Position numbers and translations under genes: made by a program | From: a bacterium YEK0313 | GTDB taxonomy: Bacteria > Pseudomonadota > Alphaproteobacteria > Rhizobiales > Phreatobacteraceae | Reading direction: 5' to 3' | DNA length: 64,000 nucleotides | Assembly (NCBI GenBank): GCA_000751295.2 | Contig: CCMO02000001.1 | Span: forward strand, 1,847,501 to 1,911,500 | The notes under the pieces: model-generated | Databases searched by the model: none | What the model was told of the DNA's origin: nothing | Seen by the model: the letters and a program-made list of their open reading frames with translations, nothing else | In this document: one piece after another, positions 32,781-41,596 of the stretch | How the letters are laid out: each line of letters opens with the position of its first letter | Position numbering within the stretch: position 1 is the first letter of the stretch

Positions 32781-35489
32781 ATGTTGAGCCAGACGCCCAT
32801 CGATTCCGGAACGCCCCAGGAACTGCCCGCGGACAACCGCGTGACGCCGATGATGGAGCAATATCTGGAGATCAAGGCCGCCCACCCGGACAGCCTCCTG
32901 TTCTACCGGATGGGCGATTTCTACGAGATGTTCTTCGACGACGCGGTCGCCGCCGCGCGGGCGCTGGGCATCACCCTGACCAAGCGCGGCAAACATCTCG
33001 GCCAGGACATTCCGATGGCCGGCGTGCCGGTCCATGCCGCCGACGACTACCTGCAGCGGTTGATCAGCCAGGGCTTCCGGGTCGCCGTCTGCGAGCAGGT
33101 GGAAGACCCCGCGGAGGCCAAGAAGCGTGGCTCCAAATCGGTGGTCAAGCGCGACGTCATCCGCCTGGTGACGCCGGGCACGCTGACCGAGGATTCGCTG
33201 CTCGAAGCCCGGCGCAACAACTTCCTGCTGGCGGTAGCGCGCGCCAAGACCTCCTCCGTCGCCTCGGTCGACGCCTTCGCGCTCGCCTGGCTCGACATGT
33301 CGACCGGCGAGTTCCGCGTCACCGAGACCGACGGCAACCGGCTCTCGGCCGACATCGCCCGGATCGATGCGAGCGAGATCGTCGTCTCCGACGCACTGTT
33401 CGCGGACGGCGAATTCGGCCCGTTCTGGCGCTCGTTCAAGACCGTGTCGCCGGCACCGCGCGACCTGTTCGACGGCGCCAGCGCCGAACGGCGGCTGGCC
33501 GGCTATTTCGACGTCAAGACGCTCGACGGCTTCGGCAGCTTCTCGCGGCTCGAACTGACCGCCGCCGCCGCCGCGGTGACCTATATCGAGCGCACGCAGC
33601 TCGCCTCGCGCCCGCCGCTGTCGCCGCCGGTGCGCGAGGCCGAAGGCACGACCATGCTGATCGACGCGGCGACCCGCGCCAATCTGGAGCTGACGCGCAC
33701 GCTCGGCGGCGAACGGACCGGCTCCCTGCTCGCCGCCATCGACAGGACCGTGGTGGCCGCCGGCGCCCGCCTGCTGGCGAGCCGGCTCGCCAATCCGCTG
33801 ACCGATCCGGTCGCCATCGCGGCCCGGCTCGATGCGGTCGAGACGCTGGCGGGCGCCACCGCGCTCAGGACCGAGATCCGCGCCCGGCTCGCCAGCGCGC
33901 CCGACATGGCGCGCGCCCTGACCCGCATCGCCATGGGCCGGGGCGGGCCGCGCGACCTCGCCGCGATCGGCCAGGGGCTGGTAGCGGCCGCGGGCCTCGC
34001 CGAACTGCTGGCCGGAACCCGCGCCGGCGAGCTCGCCGATGTCGCCGAGGGGCTCGCCCAGCCGGATCCCGCCATCGCCGAGACGCTGGCGGCGGCGCTC
34101 GCCGACGAATTGCCGCTGCTGAAGCGCGACGGCGGCTTCGTGCGGGCCGGACATCTGGCCGATCTCGACGAAGCCAGGGGCCTGCGCGACGAAAGCCGGC
34201 GCGTCATTGCCGGGCTGCAGACGCGCTATGCCGAGGAGACCGGCATCCGGGCCCTGAAGATCAAGCACAACAACGTGCTCGGCTATTTCGTCGAGGTGGC
34301 GCAGCAGCACGGCGAGAATTTCCTGAAGGAGCCGCTGAACGCGACCTATATCCACCGCCAGACGCTGGCTGGCGTCATGCGCTTCACCACCACCGAGCTC
34401 GGCGCGCTGGAGGCCAAGATCGCCGGCGCCGCGGACCGGGCCCTCGGCCTCGAGCTCGAAGTGTTCGACGCCCTGAGCGAGACCGTGCTCGCCCATGCCG
34501 GGCCGATCCAGCAGGCGGCGGAGGCGATCGCCCGGCTCGACGTCGCCGCCTCCAATGCGACGCTGGCGGTGGAGCAGGCCTATGTCCGGCCGCTGGTCGA
34601 CATGTCGCTCGCCTTTGCGGTCAAGGGCGGGCGGCATCCGGTGGTCGAACAGGCGATCGCCCGCTCTGCGCCGTTCGTCGCCAATGACTGCGAATTGTCG
34701 GGCCATGACGGCAAGGGCCGGATCTGGCTGATCACCGGTCCCAACATGGCCGGCAAGTCGACCTTCCTCAGGCAGAACGCGCTGGTCGCGGTGCTCGCCC
34801 AGATGGGCGGCTTCGTGCCGGCGGCCTCGGCCCATATCGGCATGGTCGACCGGCTGTTCTCGCGCGTCGGCGCGGCCGACGACCTTGCCCGCGGCCGCTC
34901 CACCTTCATGGTCGAAATGGTCGAGACCGCCGCCATCCTCAACCAGGCCGGCCCGCGCGCGCTCGTCATTCTCGACGAGATCGGCCGCGGCACGGCGACC
35001 TTTGACGGCCTGTCGATCGCCTGGGCGGCGGTCGAGCACCTGCACGAGACCAATCGCTGCCGGGCGCTGTTCGCGACCCATTTCCACGAGCTCACCGTGC
35101 TGTCGAAACGGCTCAACCGCCTGTTCAATGCCACGATGCGGGTCAAGGAGTGGCAGGGCGACGTGATCTTTCTGCACGAGGTCACCGAAGGCGCCGCCGA
35201 CCGGTCCTATGGCATCCAGGTGGCCAAGCTCGCCGGCCTGCCGCCTTCGGTGATCGACCGGGCCAAGCACGTGCTGGCCGAGCTGGAGGCGACCGACCGG
35301 GCCGCGCCGGTGCGCCGGCTGGTCGACGACCTGCCGCTGTTCGCCGCGGCGCCGCGCCGCGAGGCCGCGCCGAGGCCTGACCCGGTGCTCGATCTCATCG
35401 ACGGCATCGATCCCGACGACATGACGCCGCGCGAGGCGCACGAGGCGCTCTATGCGCTGAAAGCCAAGCGCGCCGCGCTCAAGTCCTGA
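32781..35489 (+). CDS. mutS: MutS, DNA mismatch recognition ATPase
   Basis: A 902-aa mismatch-repair protein. The N-terminal mismatch-binding motif is FYRMGDFYEMFFDDA (F-Y-E), followed by connector, lever/clamp and ATPase domains. Walker A is TGPNMAGKSTFLRQ near residue 653, then DDLARGRSTFMVEM and ILDEIGRGTATFDGLS (Walker B), and ATHFHELTVL. The C-terminal tail (MTPREAHEALYALKAKRAAL) resembles the beta-clamp/tetramerisation end. No mutL is nearby. Its last 11 nt overlap the convergent membrane-protein gene. Confidence 0.97.
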   Translation: MLSQTPIDSGTPQELPADNRVTPMMEQYLEIKAAHPDSLLFYRMGDFYEMFFDDAVAAARALGITLTKRGKHLGQDIPMAGVPVHAADDYLQRLISQGFRVAVCEQVEDPAEAKKRGSKSVVKRDVIRLVTPGTLTEDSLLEARRNNFLLAVARAKTSSVASVDAFALAWLDMSTGEFRVTETDGNRLSADIARIDASEIVVSDALFADGEFGPFWRSFKTVSPAPRDLFDGASAERRLAGYFDVKTLDGFGSFSRLELTAAAAAVTYIERTQLASRPPLSPPVREAEGTTMLIDAATRANLELTRTLGGERTGSLLAAIDRTVVAAGARLLASRLANPLTDPVAIAARLDAVETLAGATALRTEIRARLASAPDMARALTRIAMGRGGPRDLAAIGQGLVAAAGLAELLAGTRAGELADVAEGLAQPDPAIAETLAAALADELPLLKRDGGFVRAGHLADLDEARGLRDESRRVIAGLQTRYAEETGIRALKIKHNNVLGYFVEVAQQHGENFLKEPLNATYIHRQTLAGVMRFTTTELGALEAKIAGAADRALGLELEVFDALSETVLAHAGPIQQAAEAIARLDVAASNATLAVEQAYVRPLVDMSLAFAVKGGRHPVVEQAIARSAPFVANDCELSGHDGKGRIWLITGPNMAGKSTFLRQNALVAVLAQMGGFVPAASAHIGMVDRLFSRVGAADDLARGRSTFMVEMVETAAILNQAGPRALVILDEIGRGTATFDGLSIAWAAVEHLHETNRCRALFATHFHELTVLSKRLNRLFNATMRVKEWQGDVIFLHEVTEGAADRSYGIQVAKLAGLPPSVIDRAKHVLAELEATDRAAPVRRLVDDLPLFAAAPRREAAPRPDPVLDLIDGIDPDDMTPREAHEALYALKAKRAALKS

Positions 35490-36258
35490 TGCGGCTCACC
35501 GCATAGACCAGCAGCGACCAGACGATCGGCACCGCGAAACCGGCGGCGAGGCCGGCCCAGACCTGGCCGGCGGCGGCGAAGAGATGGATCGCCGTCAGGA
35601 GGCCGGTGAAGCCGATCAGCATGACCAGCCCGTTGATGATGGCGGCGGCCACCACCGGCCCGCCGAGGCGGCCATGCATCAGGAGGATGAAGTTCGAATA
35701 GCTGGCCGGGAACAGCGCCGCGACCCCGGTCACCGTCGGCCCGATATATTCCGACACCGTCACGACCAGCACGACGAGCGTCACGACCAGGCCGGCGCGC
35801 AGCGGGATGTCGTACCAGCGCGGACGGGGTGGGCGCGTCAATTCGGCGCGGCGCCAGGGCCAGGTGGCGACAATGCCGATGGCGAAGACCACCGCATTGA
35901 GGACGAGGGCTGCGGCCAGCGACCAGTCGACCCGGCCGACCAGGAGAGCGGCGACAAGCCAGGCCCCGATCATCGCCGCGAAGCAGACGGCCAGGCCATG
36001 GCCGCGGCGGGCGAAATAGGCATAGGCGACGGCCGCCGGGACGATCGAGACATTGGCCGACAGCGACGACAGGCTGGCCGCGGCGATGAAGGGCGCGTCG
36101 TGGTCGAGCGCCAGCATGACATAGGCGGGCCCGGTCGAGACCGGCAGCGACAGCACCATGGCGGCCAGGAACGGGCGCGTCCTTTCGGCCACCACGGCAG
36201 CGGACACGACGACGGCGGCCGTCGTCACGGCCTTCAGGGCGAGCGGGAGAATCGACAC
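35479..36258 (-). CDS. Multi-pass membrane protein, unknown function
   Basis: A 259-aa inner-membrane protein with about seven to eight predicted helices (for example SILPLALKAVTTAAVVVSAA, FAAMIGAWLVAALLVG, LVLNAVVFAIGIVATWPW, LVVTLVVLVVTVSEYIG, AAIINGLVMLIGFTGLL). The cytosolic loop RRAELTRPPRPRWYD is basic. No family is recognised with confidence. The GTG at 36258 is the best start available in frame but has no clear ribosome site; the frame stays open upstream into sequence overlapping the next gene. It converges with mutS. Confidence 0.7.
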   Translation of the reverse strand: MSILPLALKAVTTAAVVVSAAVVAERTRPFLAAMVLSLPVSTGPAYVMLALDHDAPFIAAASLSSLSANVSIVPAAVAYAYFARRGHGLAVCFAAMIGAWLVAALLVGRVDWSLAAALVLNAVVFAIGIVATWPWRRAELTRPPRPRWYDIPLRAGLVVTLVVLVVTVSEYIGPTVTGVAALFPASYSNFILLMHGRLGGPVVAAAIINGLVMLIGFTGLLTAIHLFAAAGQVWAGLAAGFAVPIVWSLLVYAVSRIRT

Positions 36259-36322
36259 GAATGCGGGCCAAGCGAAGAGTTCATCCCCGTCTAGCCGCTT
36301 CGCCGGGCGGGCGGCAGCCCGC

Positions 36323-36880
36323 TCAGTGCAGGACGCGTCCGCCCCTGGCGTGCATCTCGGCGACCAGCGCGGCGACGCCTTCCAGATGCGGGTTGATGCC
36401 GAGCGCCACCTCGAAGGCGGCCAGCGCGTCCGCCTCGCGGCCATTGCGCAGGCAGATCTGGGCAAAACCCGATATGGCGCCGAAATGACGCGGCTCGCGC
36501 CTCAGCGTTTCCATGATGTCGCCGACCGCCTTGGCATCCTCGCCGCGGATGAAATGCAGCGTGGCGCGCTTGTTCCAGGCCTCCGACCAGTCTGACCGGG
36601 CATCGATGAGGGCATCCAGCACCAGATGCGCCATGTCGAAATGTTTCAGCGCCATGGCGTTGATCGCCTGCTCCATGGCCTGGTCGGCATGCGGGTCGGG
36701 ATGGTTGGTCCACACCGCCCAGATCAGGTCCTGCAGCTCATAGGCCGGCCGACGCGGATGAAACCGCGCGAGGTCGCGGAACAGACCGTCAAGCCGTTTC
36801 GGCTGCGCCGGCGCCGGCGTCAGCGTGTCCAGCGACATGACGAGTTTGATGCAGGCCTCGAAGGCGATGGGGTCGGCCAC
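36323..36880 (-). CDS. TPR-repeat protein
   Basis: A 185-aa soluble helical protein. TPR-like units are visible in DQAMEQAINAMALKHFDMAH, SEAWNKRATLHFIRGEDAKA, HFGAISGFAQICLRNGREAD and ALAAFEVALGINPHLEGVAA. It has no signal peptide. Similar 170-200-aa TPR proteins are widespread in Hyphomicrobiales, with no assigned role. The GTG start at 36880 follows GGAGAC. It lies 64 nt downstream-side of the membrane protein start region and may share a promoter with neither neighbour. Confidence 0.8.
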   Translation of the reverse strand: MADPIAFEACIKLVMSLDTLTPAPAQPKRLDGLFRDLARFHPRRPAYELQDLIWAVWTNHPDPHADQAMEQAINAMALKHFDMAHLVLDALIDARSDWSEAWNKRATLHFIRGEDAKAVGDIMETLRREPRHFGAISGFAQICLRNGREADALAAFEVALGINPHLEGVAALVAEMHARGGRVLH

Positions 36881-36993
36881 GACGTCTCCACACGGCTCAT
36901 GGACACGCTTGTCAGCTAGGTACTGCGCGGGCCGGTGCCAACGACCGGCCGGGCACTACTGTAACCACAACCATGGTGGAAATGGGTCGGCGC

Positions 36994-37800
36994 TCACCAT
37001 CCATGACGCGCGCGTGCCGCGGCGAGGCGGCGCACCGCCTCCACCAGTCCCGGCCCGGGACAGACGGTGAGCACGTCCGGCACGACGATGCGCCGGTCCG
37101 GCGGGTAGAGCCTTGCGAGCGCGGGATGGGCGAGCAGAGCCGAGCCCTGGTCGTCGGCGCGGCCGGCCGGGCCGTTCAGGACCAGGACGTCGGGACGCAG
37201 CGCCACCATCGCCTCGAGGCTCACGAAGCCGCCGTAGCCCGCGCGCGGCTGGGCATGGCGGAAGCCGGCGCGCGCCAGCGCGTCGCCGAGCAGGGTGCCG
37301 GGGCCCGAGGCATAGCCGCGCCGCTCATAGGGCAGCGCCGTCGGCCCGGCGGCCGGCGCGGCAGCCGCGGCATCGAGCTTTGCCGCGAGCGCGGCGCCGC
37401 GTTCGGGATGGCCGAGCAGGACCGCGGTCTCCTCGATGATGCGCCGGGCGTCGGCGAAGGATGCGGCGATCGGCACGCGCTCGACACGAATACCGCGGCC
37501 GGCGAGCAGCTGGCCGGTGGCGAGGCGGTCGCGCGGGCCGAGAAAGACGAGGTCGGCGCCGAGCGCCAGGGCCTCTTCCGCGGTGCCGCCGGTCAGCCGG
37601 AAGGCCCCGGCGGCCTCCGCCGCGGCCGACAGGCCCGGGTTGCGCGCGTAGGGCGAGAGGCCGGCGATCTGGCCGGGATCGGCCAACGCCAGGACGAGCT
37701 GATCGGCGCAGAGATTGAACGACACGACGCGGCGCGGCGCGGCAGCGGCGCCAGCGACCCAGGCGACCAGCACGGCGAGGGCGGCCGGCAGGCATTTCAT
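36994..37800 (-). CDS. BtuF-like periplasmic metal-chelate binding protein
   Basis: A 268-aa ABC substrate-binding protein of the cluster A/BtuF-FecB family. It has a signal peptide (MKCLPAALAVLVAWVAGAAA), the conserved start RRVVSFNLCADQLVLALADP, then GADLVFLGPRDRLATGQLLA and the C-terminal lobe VALRPDVLVLNGPAGRADDQ. Such proteins bind cobalamin, haem or siderophores; no partner permease or receptor is adjacent. ATG 37800 overlaps the ptsN stop by four bases, an odd pairing that suggests cotranscription without a functional link. Confidence 0.82.
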   Translation of the reverse strand: MKCLPAALAVLVAWVAGAAAAPRRVVSFNLCADQLVLALADPGQIAGLSPYARNPGLSAAAEAAGAFRLTGGTAEEALALGADLVFLGPRDRLATGQLLAGRGIRVERVPIAASFADARRIIEETAVLLGHPERGAALAAKLDAAAAAPAAGPTALPYERRGYASGPGTLLGDALARAGFRHAQPRAGYGGFVSLEAMVALRPDVLVLNGPAGRADDQGSALLAHPALARLYPPDRRIVVPDVLTVCPGPGLVEAVRRLAAARARHGW

Positions 37801-38261
37801 GCCGCGTTGGAGGTGACCGGCTGGGCCAGCAGCAGGCGCAAGGTCGCCTCGTCGCGCGCGCTGCGCAGCTTCTGCACATGGGCCGGGTCGCGGGTCAGCC
37901 GGGCGATGCGCGACAGGGCCTTGAGATGATCGGCGCCGGCGCCTTCCGGCGCCAGCAGCGCGAAGACGAGGTCGACTGGCTGACCGTCGATCGCGTCGAA
38001 ATCGACCGGGCGGTCGAGGCGGGCGAACAGGCCGGTCATGCGGGCGAGCTTCGGCAGCTTGCCGTGCGGAATGGCGATGCCGCCGCCGGCGCCGGTCGAG
38101 CCCAGGCGCTCGCGGTCGTTCAGGGTCTCGTAGATCTCGCGCGTGTCGCGTCCGGTCAGTTCGGCGGCCTTGGCCGCGATCTCCTGGAGCAATTGCTTCT
38201 TCGAATCGACGTTGAGCGAAGGAATGATGGCGCCTGCGGCAATGATGTCATGGATCGGCAT
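37797..38261 (-). CDS. ptsN: PtsN, nitrogen-PTS EIIA protein
   Basis: A 154-aa regulatory phosphocarrier of the nitrogen PTS. The active-site His is His66 in GGGIAIPHGKLPKL; GSTGAGGGIA and SRIARLTRDPAHVQKLRSA are typical. EIIA-Ntr links nitrogen status to potassium transport in other bacteria by regulating KdpD and TrkA, and in rhizobia controls ATP-dependent transporters and PHB stores, so it could link several systems present in this window. ATG 38261; follows hpf on the same strand, the usual hpf-ptsN order. Confidence 0.94.
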   Translation of the reverse strand: MPIHDIIAAGAIIPSLNVDSKKQLLQEIAAKAAELTGRDTREIYETLNDRERLGSTGAGGGIAIPHGKLPKLARMTGLFARLDRPVDFDAIDGQPVDLVFALLAPEGAGADHLKALSRIARLTRDPAHVQKLRSARDEATLRLLLAQPVTSNAA

Positions 38262-38335
38262 GGCTGCCTTCTTGGTATCAGCGTGTTGGACGCGGGCCTC
38301 TATCTCGGCCCATGCAATGACGATGCCATGACGGG

Positions 38336-38941
38336 TCAGGTCGGCCCGGTCGGCGCCGCCTCCGGAGGATCGACCCAACCGACATGGCCGTCGGCCCTCC
38401 GGTACACGACATTCACCCTTCCGTGGACAGCATGATGGAAAACGATGGTGCGGGCGCCGGTCACGTCCAGCTCCATGACCGCGTCCGCCACCGTCATACG
38501 CTTCAGATTGGTGGTCTGCTCGGCAATGATGACGGGTTCGAAAGCCCCGGTGGGCGCGGTATCGGCCTCATCGTCGCTGTCGCTGTCGAGGGGCGATTCG
38601 ATGACGTAGGACCGCGCTTCGACCGAGACGGCCTGGCCGTTGCCGGCCGAGCGGTCCTTCAGGCGCCGGGCATGGCGCCGCAGCCGCTTTTCGATGCGTT
38701 CGGCGGCGAGATCACAAGCGGCATAGGCATCGGCGGCGAAGGCTTCGGCCTGCAGGGTGGTGCCACTCGCCAGGTGCAGCGCATAGACCGCCCGGAAGCC
38801 GTGGGCCTCCTTGTCGACGGTGACATGTCCGGTATAGCGGCCATCGGCATAGCGGCCGGCGGCGTCCCCCACGCGGGCTGCGATTCGTTCCCGCAGCGCT
38901 TCGCCGATATCGAGGTTCTTGCCAGAAATGCGCAGAGCCAT
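38336..38941 (-). CDS. hpf: Long-form ribosome hibernation-promoting factor
   Basis: A 201-aa protein that dimerises 70S ribosomes in stationary phase. The N-terminal S30AE domain starts MALRISGKNLDIGEALRERI with VDKEAHGFRAVYALHLASGT; a linker of about 50 residues follows; the C-terminal dimerisation domain ends VIIAEQTTNLKRMTVADAVM and HGRVNVVYRRADGHVGWVDP. The long form has a C-terminal domain absent from short HPF and YfiA. ATG 38941. rpoN, which commonly precedes hpf, is not present; instead a 660-nt mostly non-coding region lies upstream. Confidence 0.94.
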   Translation of the reverse strand: MALRISGKNLDIGEALRERIAARVGDAAGRYADGRYTGHVTVDKEAHGFRAVYALHLASGTTLQAEAFAADAYAACDLAAERIEKRLRRHARRLKDRSAGNGQAVSVEARSYVIESPLDSDSDDEADTAPTGAFEPVIIAEQTTNLKRMTVADAVMELDVTGARTIVFHHAVHGRVNVVYRRADGHVGWVDPPEAAPTGPT

Positions 38942-39602
38942 AAGGCTCCCCCGACTGTCTGTTCGGAGCGCGGACCGGTGGGCCGTCCCGCTTCCATCTT
39001 GTTATGCGCTGACGGTTACGAATTACGAAATGACAAGTCAATGCGACATCGCGGGCCGCCTGCGGGCAAGTCGACGCGGCGACCGCGCGGGCCTGCGCTT
39101 AATATCTGATAACATTGGCGGATTGTTGCCGCTGAAGTTTCTATCGTGCAGTGGGGCTTGACTTTTGGCGACATCTGGCGGACGGCGGCCGCGAAGCGGC
39201 GCCAGATCCTTCTTTGCAATGCAACACAGATTGTTGCAATTCTTTCGCGGCGCAGCCGGAAAGCGGCGGCATTACCGCCGGCGGACGGCAGCACGGCGGC
39301 CGTGCCGCGCGCCTGCCGCATTGCGTGCGGGACCGGGACGGGCCTCGGGCGCGCGGACAAAGCGCTGACAATGGGCTGAAGGGCCGCAACGCAGGTAGAC
39401 GACGCTGCCGTCGGCGCGCACCATCCGGCTTACCATGCCGCAGGCCCATGCCGGAGCCGCGCGCGAACCGAGCAGAACGATCGCTGTCGGCACGGCCGGC
39501 AGGCCGGTCGGGGATCCGATGCGCATCGCCATCGCTTCTACCTGAAGTGACGCTAGGGAAGATAGCACAGGGCCTCGAGAGGCGCGAGGCGATTCGCCAC
39601 GA
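38942..39602. other. 660-nt region upstream of hpf, mostly non-coding
   Basis: The hpf promoter should lie in the first 200 nt; the stretch 39100-39125 is AT-rich and contains TTATCAGATATTAAG on the minus strand. Hairpin arms ATCTGGCG (39173-39180) and CGCCAGAT (39200-39207) follow, and a palindrome-like TTGCAATGCAA is at 39214-39224 with TTGTTGCAATT just after it. The second half carries only a weak 86-codon frame (39272-39532). No RNA gene was recognised, but a small RNA is possible. Confidence 0.5.
39272..39532 (-). CDS. Doubtful 86-aa small ORF
   Basis: Starts MAMRIGSPTGLPAVPTAIVL and has a plausible signal-like stretch ending APAWA, then CGMVSRMVRADGSVVYLRCG. The C-terminal third is Arg/Ala-rich and looks like random GC-rich sequence. 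AGGT nine nt upstream is a weak ribosome site. It could be a small exported protein with two or three Cys, or no gene at all. Confidence 0.3.
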   Translation of the reverse strand: MAMRIGSPTGLPAVPTAIVLLGSRAAPAWACGMVSRMVRADGSVVYLRCGPSAHCQRFVRAPEARPGPARNAAGARHGRRAAVRRR

Positions 39603-40520
39603 TCAGCGATCCGGCACGAAGGGCGTGCCGAGCGTTGCCGGCGCCTGGCTCGCCACCCGGCCGGCGCGGCTGATCAGCACCAGGACGAGAATGGTGGCGA
39701 GATAGGGCAGCGCCGACATGAGCTGGCTCGGAATGCCGAGGCCATGAGCCTGGGCATGAAGCTGCAGGATGGTGACGCCGCCGAAAAGATAGGCACCGGC
39801 CATGGCGCGGCCCGGCCGCCAGCTGGCGAAGACGACGATGGCGAGCGCGATCCAGCCGCGCCCCGCGGTCATGCCGGGCGACCAGAACGGCGTATAGGCG
39901 AGCGACAGATAGGCCCCCGCGAGCCCGGCACAGGCGCCGCCGAACAGCACGGCGAAAAAGCGGATGCGCAGCACCGGGAAGCCGAGCGCATGGGCGGAAC
40001 CATGGCTCTCGCCGACGGCGCGCAGGACGAGGCCCGCCCGCGCCCGGTAGAGGAACCACCAGACCCCGGCTCCCAGCGCCAGCGAGACATAGACGACCGG
40101 GTCCTGCTGGAACAGCAGCCGCCCGACGACCGGCAGGTCGGACAGCCAGGGAACGACGATCTTGGCCATCGGATCGCGCCGGGCGCCGATGAAATCGGCG
40201 CCGACCAGCCCGGACAGGCCGAGCCCCAGAATGGTCAGGGCCAGGCCCGACGCCACCTGGTTGGCGGCGAGGCCGAGCGCGAGGGCGGCAAAGAGGCTTG
40301 CCATGACCATGCCGGCGAGGATGGCGGCAAGGCAGCCGACCAGGGTCGAGCCGGAGAGGACCGCGGCCGCGAAACCGGTCGCGGCGCCCATGATCATCAT
40401 GCCCTCGACGCCGAGATTGAGGACGCCGGAGCGTTCCACGACCAGCTCGCCGAGCGCGGCGAGGAACAGCGGCGTCGCCGCGGTCACGACGGTGAGCAGG
40501 ATGGCTTCGACGATGCCCAT
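39603..40520 (-). CDS. ABC transporter permease, nucleoside/simple-sugar type (second permease)
   Basis: A 305-aa membrane protein of the BPD_transp_2 family (YufQ/NupQ-like). It starts MGIVEAILLTVVTAATPLFL and has the signature ERSGVLNLGVEGMMIMGAAT plus SLAYTPFWSPGMTAGRGWIA. About nine helices. With the preceding permease and the double ATPase it forms a purine nucleoside or similar importer. Its ATG overlaps the previous stop by one base (TGATG). No BMP-type binding protein follows in this window. Confidence 0.9.
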   Translation of the reverse strand: MGIVEAILLTVVTAATPLFLAALGELVVERSGVLNLGVEGMMIMGAATGFAAAVLSGSTLVGCLAAILAGMVMASLFAALALGLAANQVASGLALTILGLGLSGLVGADFIGARRDPMAKIVVPWLSDLPVVGRLLFQQDPVVYVSLALGAGVWWFLYRARAGLVLRAVGESHGSAHALGFPVLRIRFFAVLFGGACAGLAGAYLSLAYTPFWSPGMTAGRGWIALAIVVFASWRPGRAMAGAYLFGGVTILQLHAQAHGLGIPSQLMSALPYLATILVLVLISRAGRVASQAPATLGTPFVPDR

Positions 40521-41596
40521 CAGGCGGCCCTCTCGCGCCCGGTCAGGCGCAGGCGGTAGATGAGGAACGTATCGCAGCCGAGCACGAAGAACAGCAGCAG
40601 GCCCTGGAACACCCGGGTCAGGTCGAGCGGAATGCGCAGCGCGATCTGGGCGTTCTCGCCGCCGATGAAGGTGAGCGCCAGGAACAGCGCGGCGACGAGC
40701 GCGCCGATCGGATTGAGCCGGCCGAGAAAGGCGACGATGATCGCCGTGAAGCCGTAGCCTGGCGAGATCGAGGGCTGGAGCTGGCCGATCGGCCCGGCGA
40801 CCTCGATGATGCCGGCGAGGCCGGCGAGCGCCCCGGAGACGGCGAAGACGAACAGCGTCGTGCGGCGCACATCGAAGCCGGCAAAGCGGGCGGCGCGCGG
40901 CGCCGCGCCGACGAGGCGGATCTCGAACCCCTTCAGCGTGCGGCCGACCAGGATGGCCGCAGCGACCGCCACGACGACGGCGATGACGAAGCCGACATGC
41001 ATGCGGCCGCCGGATGCCAGCAGCGGCATGACCGCCTCCGGCTCGAAATTGACCGATTGCGGGAAGTTGAAACCCTTCGGATCGCGCCAGGGACCGCGCA
41101 CGAGATAGTCGAGCGCAAGTTCCGCGACATAGACGAGCATCAGGCTGACCAGGATCTCGCTGGCGCCGAAGCGGATCTTCAGGACGGCCGGCACCAGCGC
41201 GAGGGTAAGGCCGCCGAGCGCGCCGAGCGCCAGCATGGCCGGCAGCAGCCAGGGGCCGTTGGGCACGCCGTGGGTGGCGAGCGCGAGCCACGAGCCGCAG
41301 ATCGCGCCGGCGACATATTGGCCCTCGGCGCCAATGTTCCAGACATTGGCGCGGTAGCAGAGGCAGAGGCCGGCAGCGATCAGCGCGAGCGGGGTCGCCT
41401 TCACCGTCAGCTCCTGCAGCGCCCAGCCGTCGGACAGCGGATCGAGGAAATAGACCTTGAGCGCCGCGAGCGGATCCTTGCCCATGACCGCGAACAGGAT
41501 GGCGCCGGCGACGAGCGTCAGGGCCACCGCGACCAGCGGCGACAGGAGCGCGAGCCAGAGCGGGCTTTCGGCGCGGCGTTCGAGAACGAGCTTCAT
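40520..41596 (-). CDS. ABC transporter permease, nucleoside/simple-sugar type (first permease)
   Basis: A 358-aa membrane protein of the YufP/NupP-like group. Signatures: CYRANVWNIGAEGQYVAGAI, KIRFGASEILVSLMLVYVAE and SPGYGFTAIIVAFLGRLNPI. About nine to ten helices. It starts at ATG 41596, overlapping the ATPase stop by four bases, and ends overlapping the next permease by one base, so all transporter parts are translated from one mRNA. Confidence 0.9.
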   Translation of the reverse strand: MKLVLERRAESPLWLALLSPLVAVALTLVAGAILFAVMGKDPLAALKVYFLDPLSDGWALQELTVKATPLALIAAGLCLCYRANVWNIGAEGQYVAGAICGSWLALATHGVPNGPWLLPAMLALGALGGLTLALVPAVLKIRFGASEILVSLMLVYVAELALDYLVRGPWRDPKGFNFPQSVNFEPEAVMPLLASGGRMHVGFVIAVVVAVAAAILVGRTLKGFEIRLVGAAPRAARFAGFDVRRTTLFVFAVSGALAGLAGIIEVAGPIGQLQPSISPGYGFTAIIVAFLGRLNPIGALVAALFLALTFIGGENAQIALRIPLDLTRVFQGLLLFFVLGCDTFLIYRLRLTGRERAA

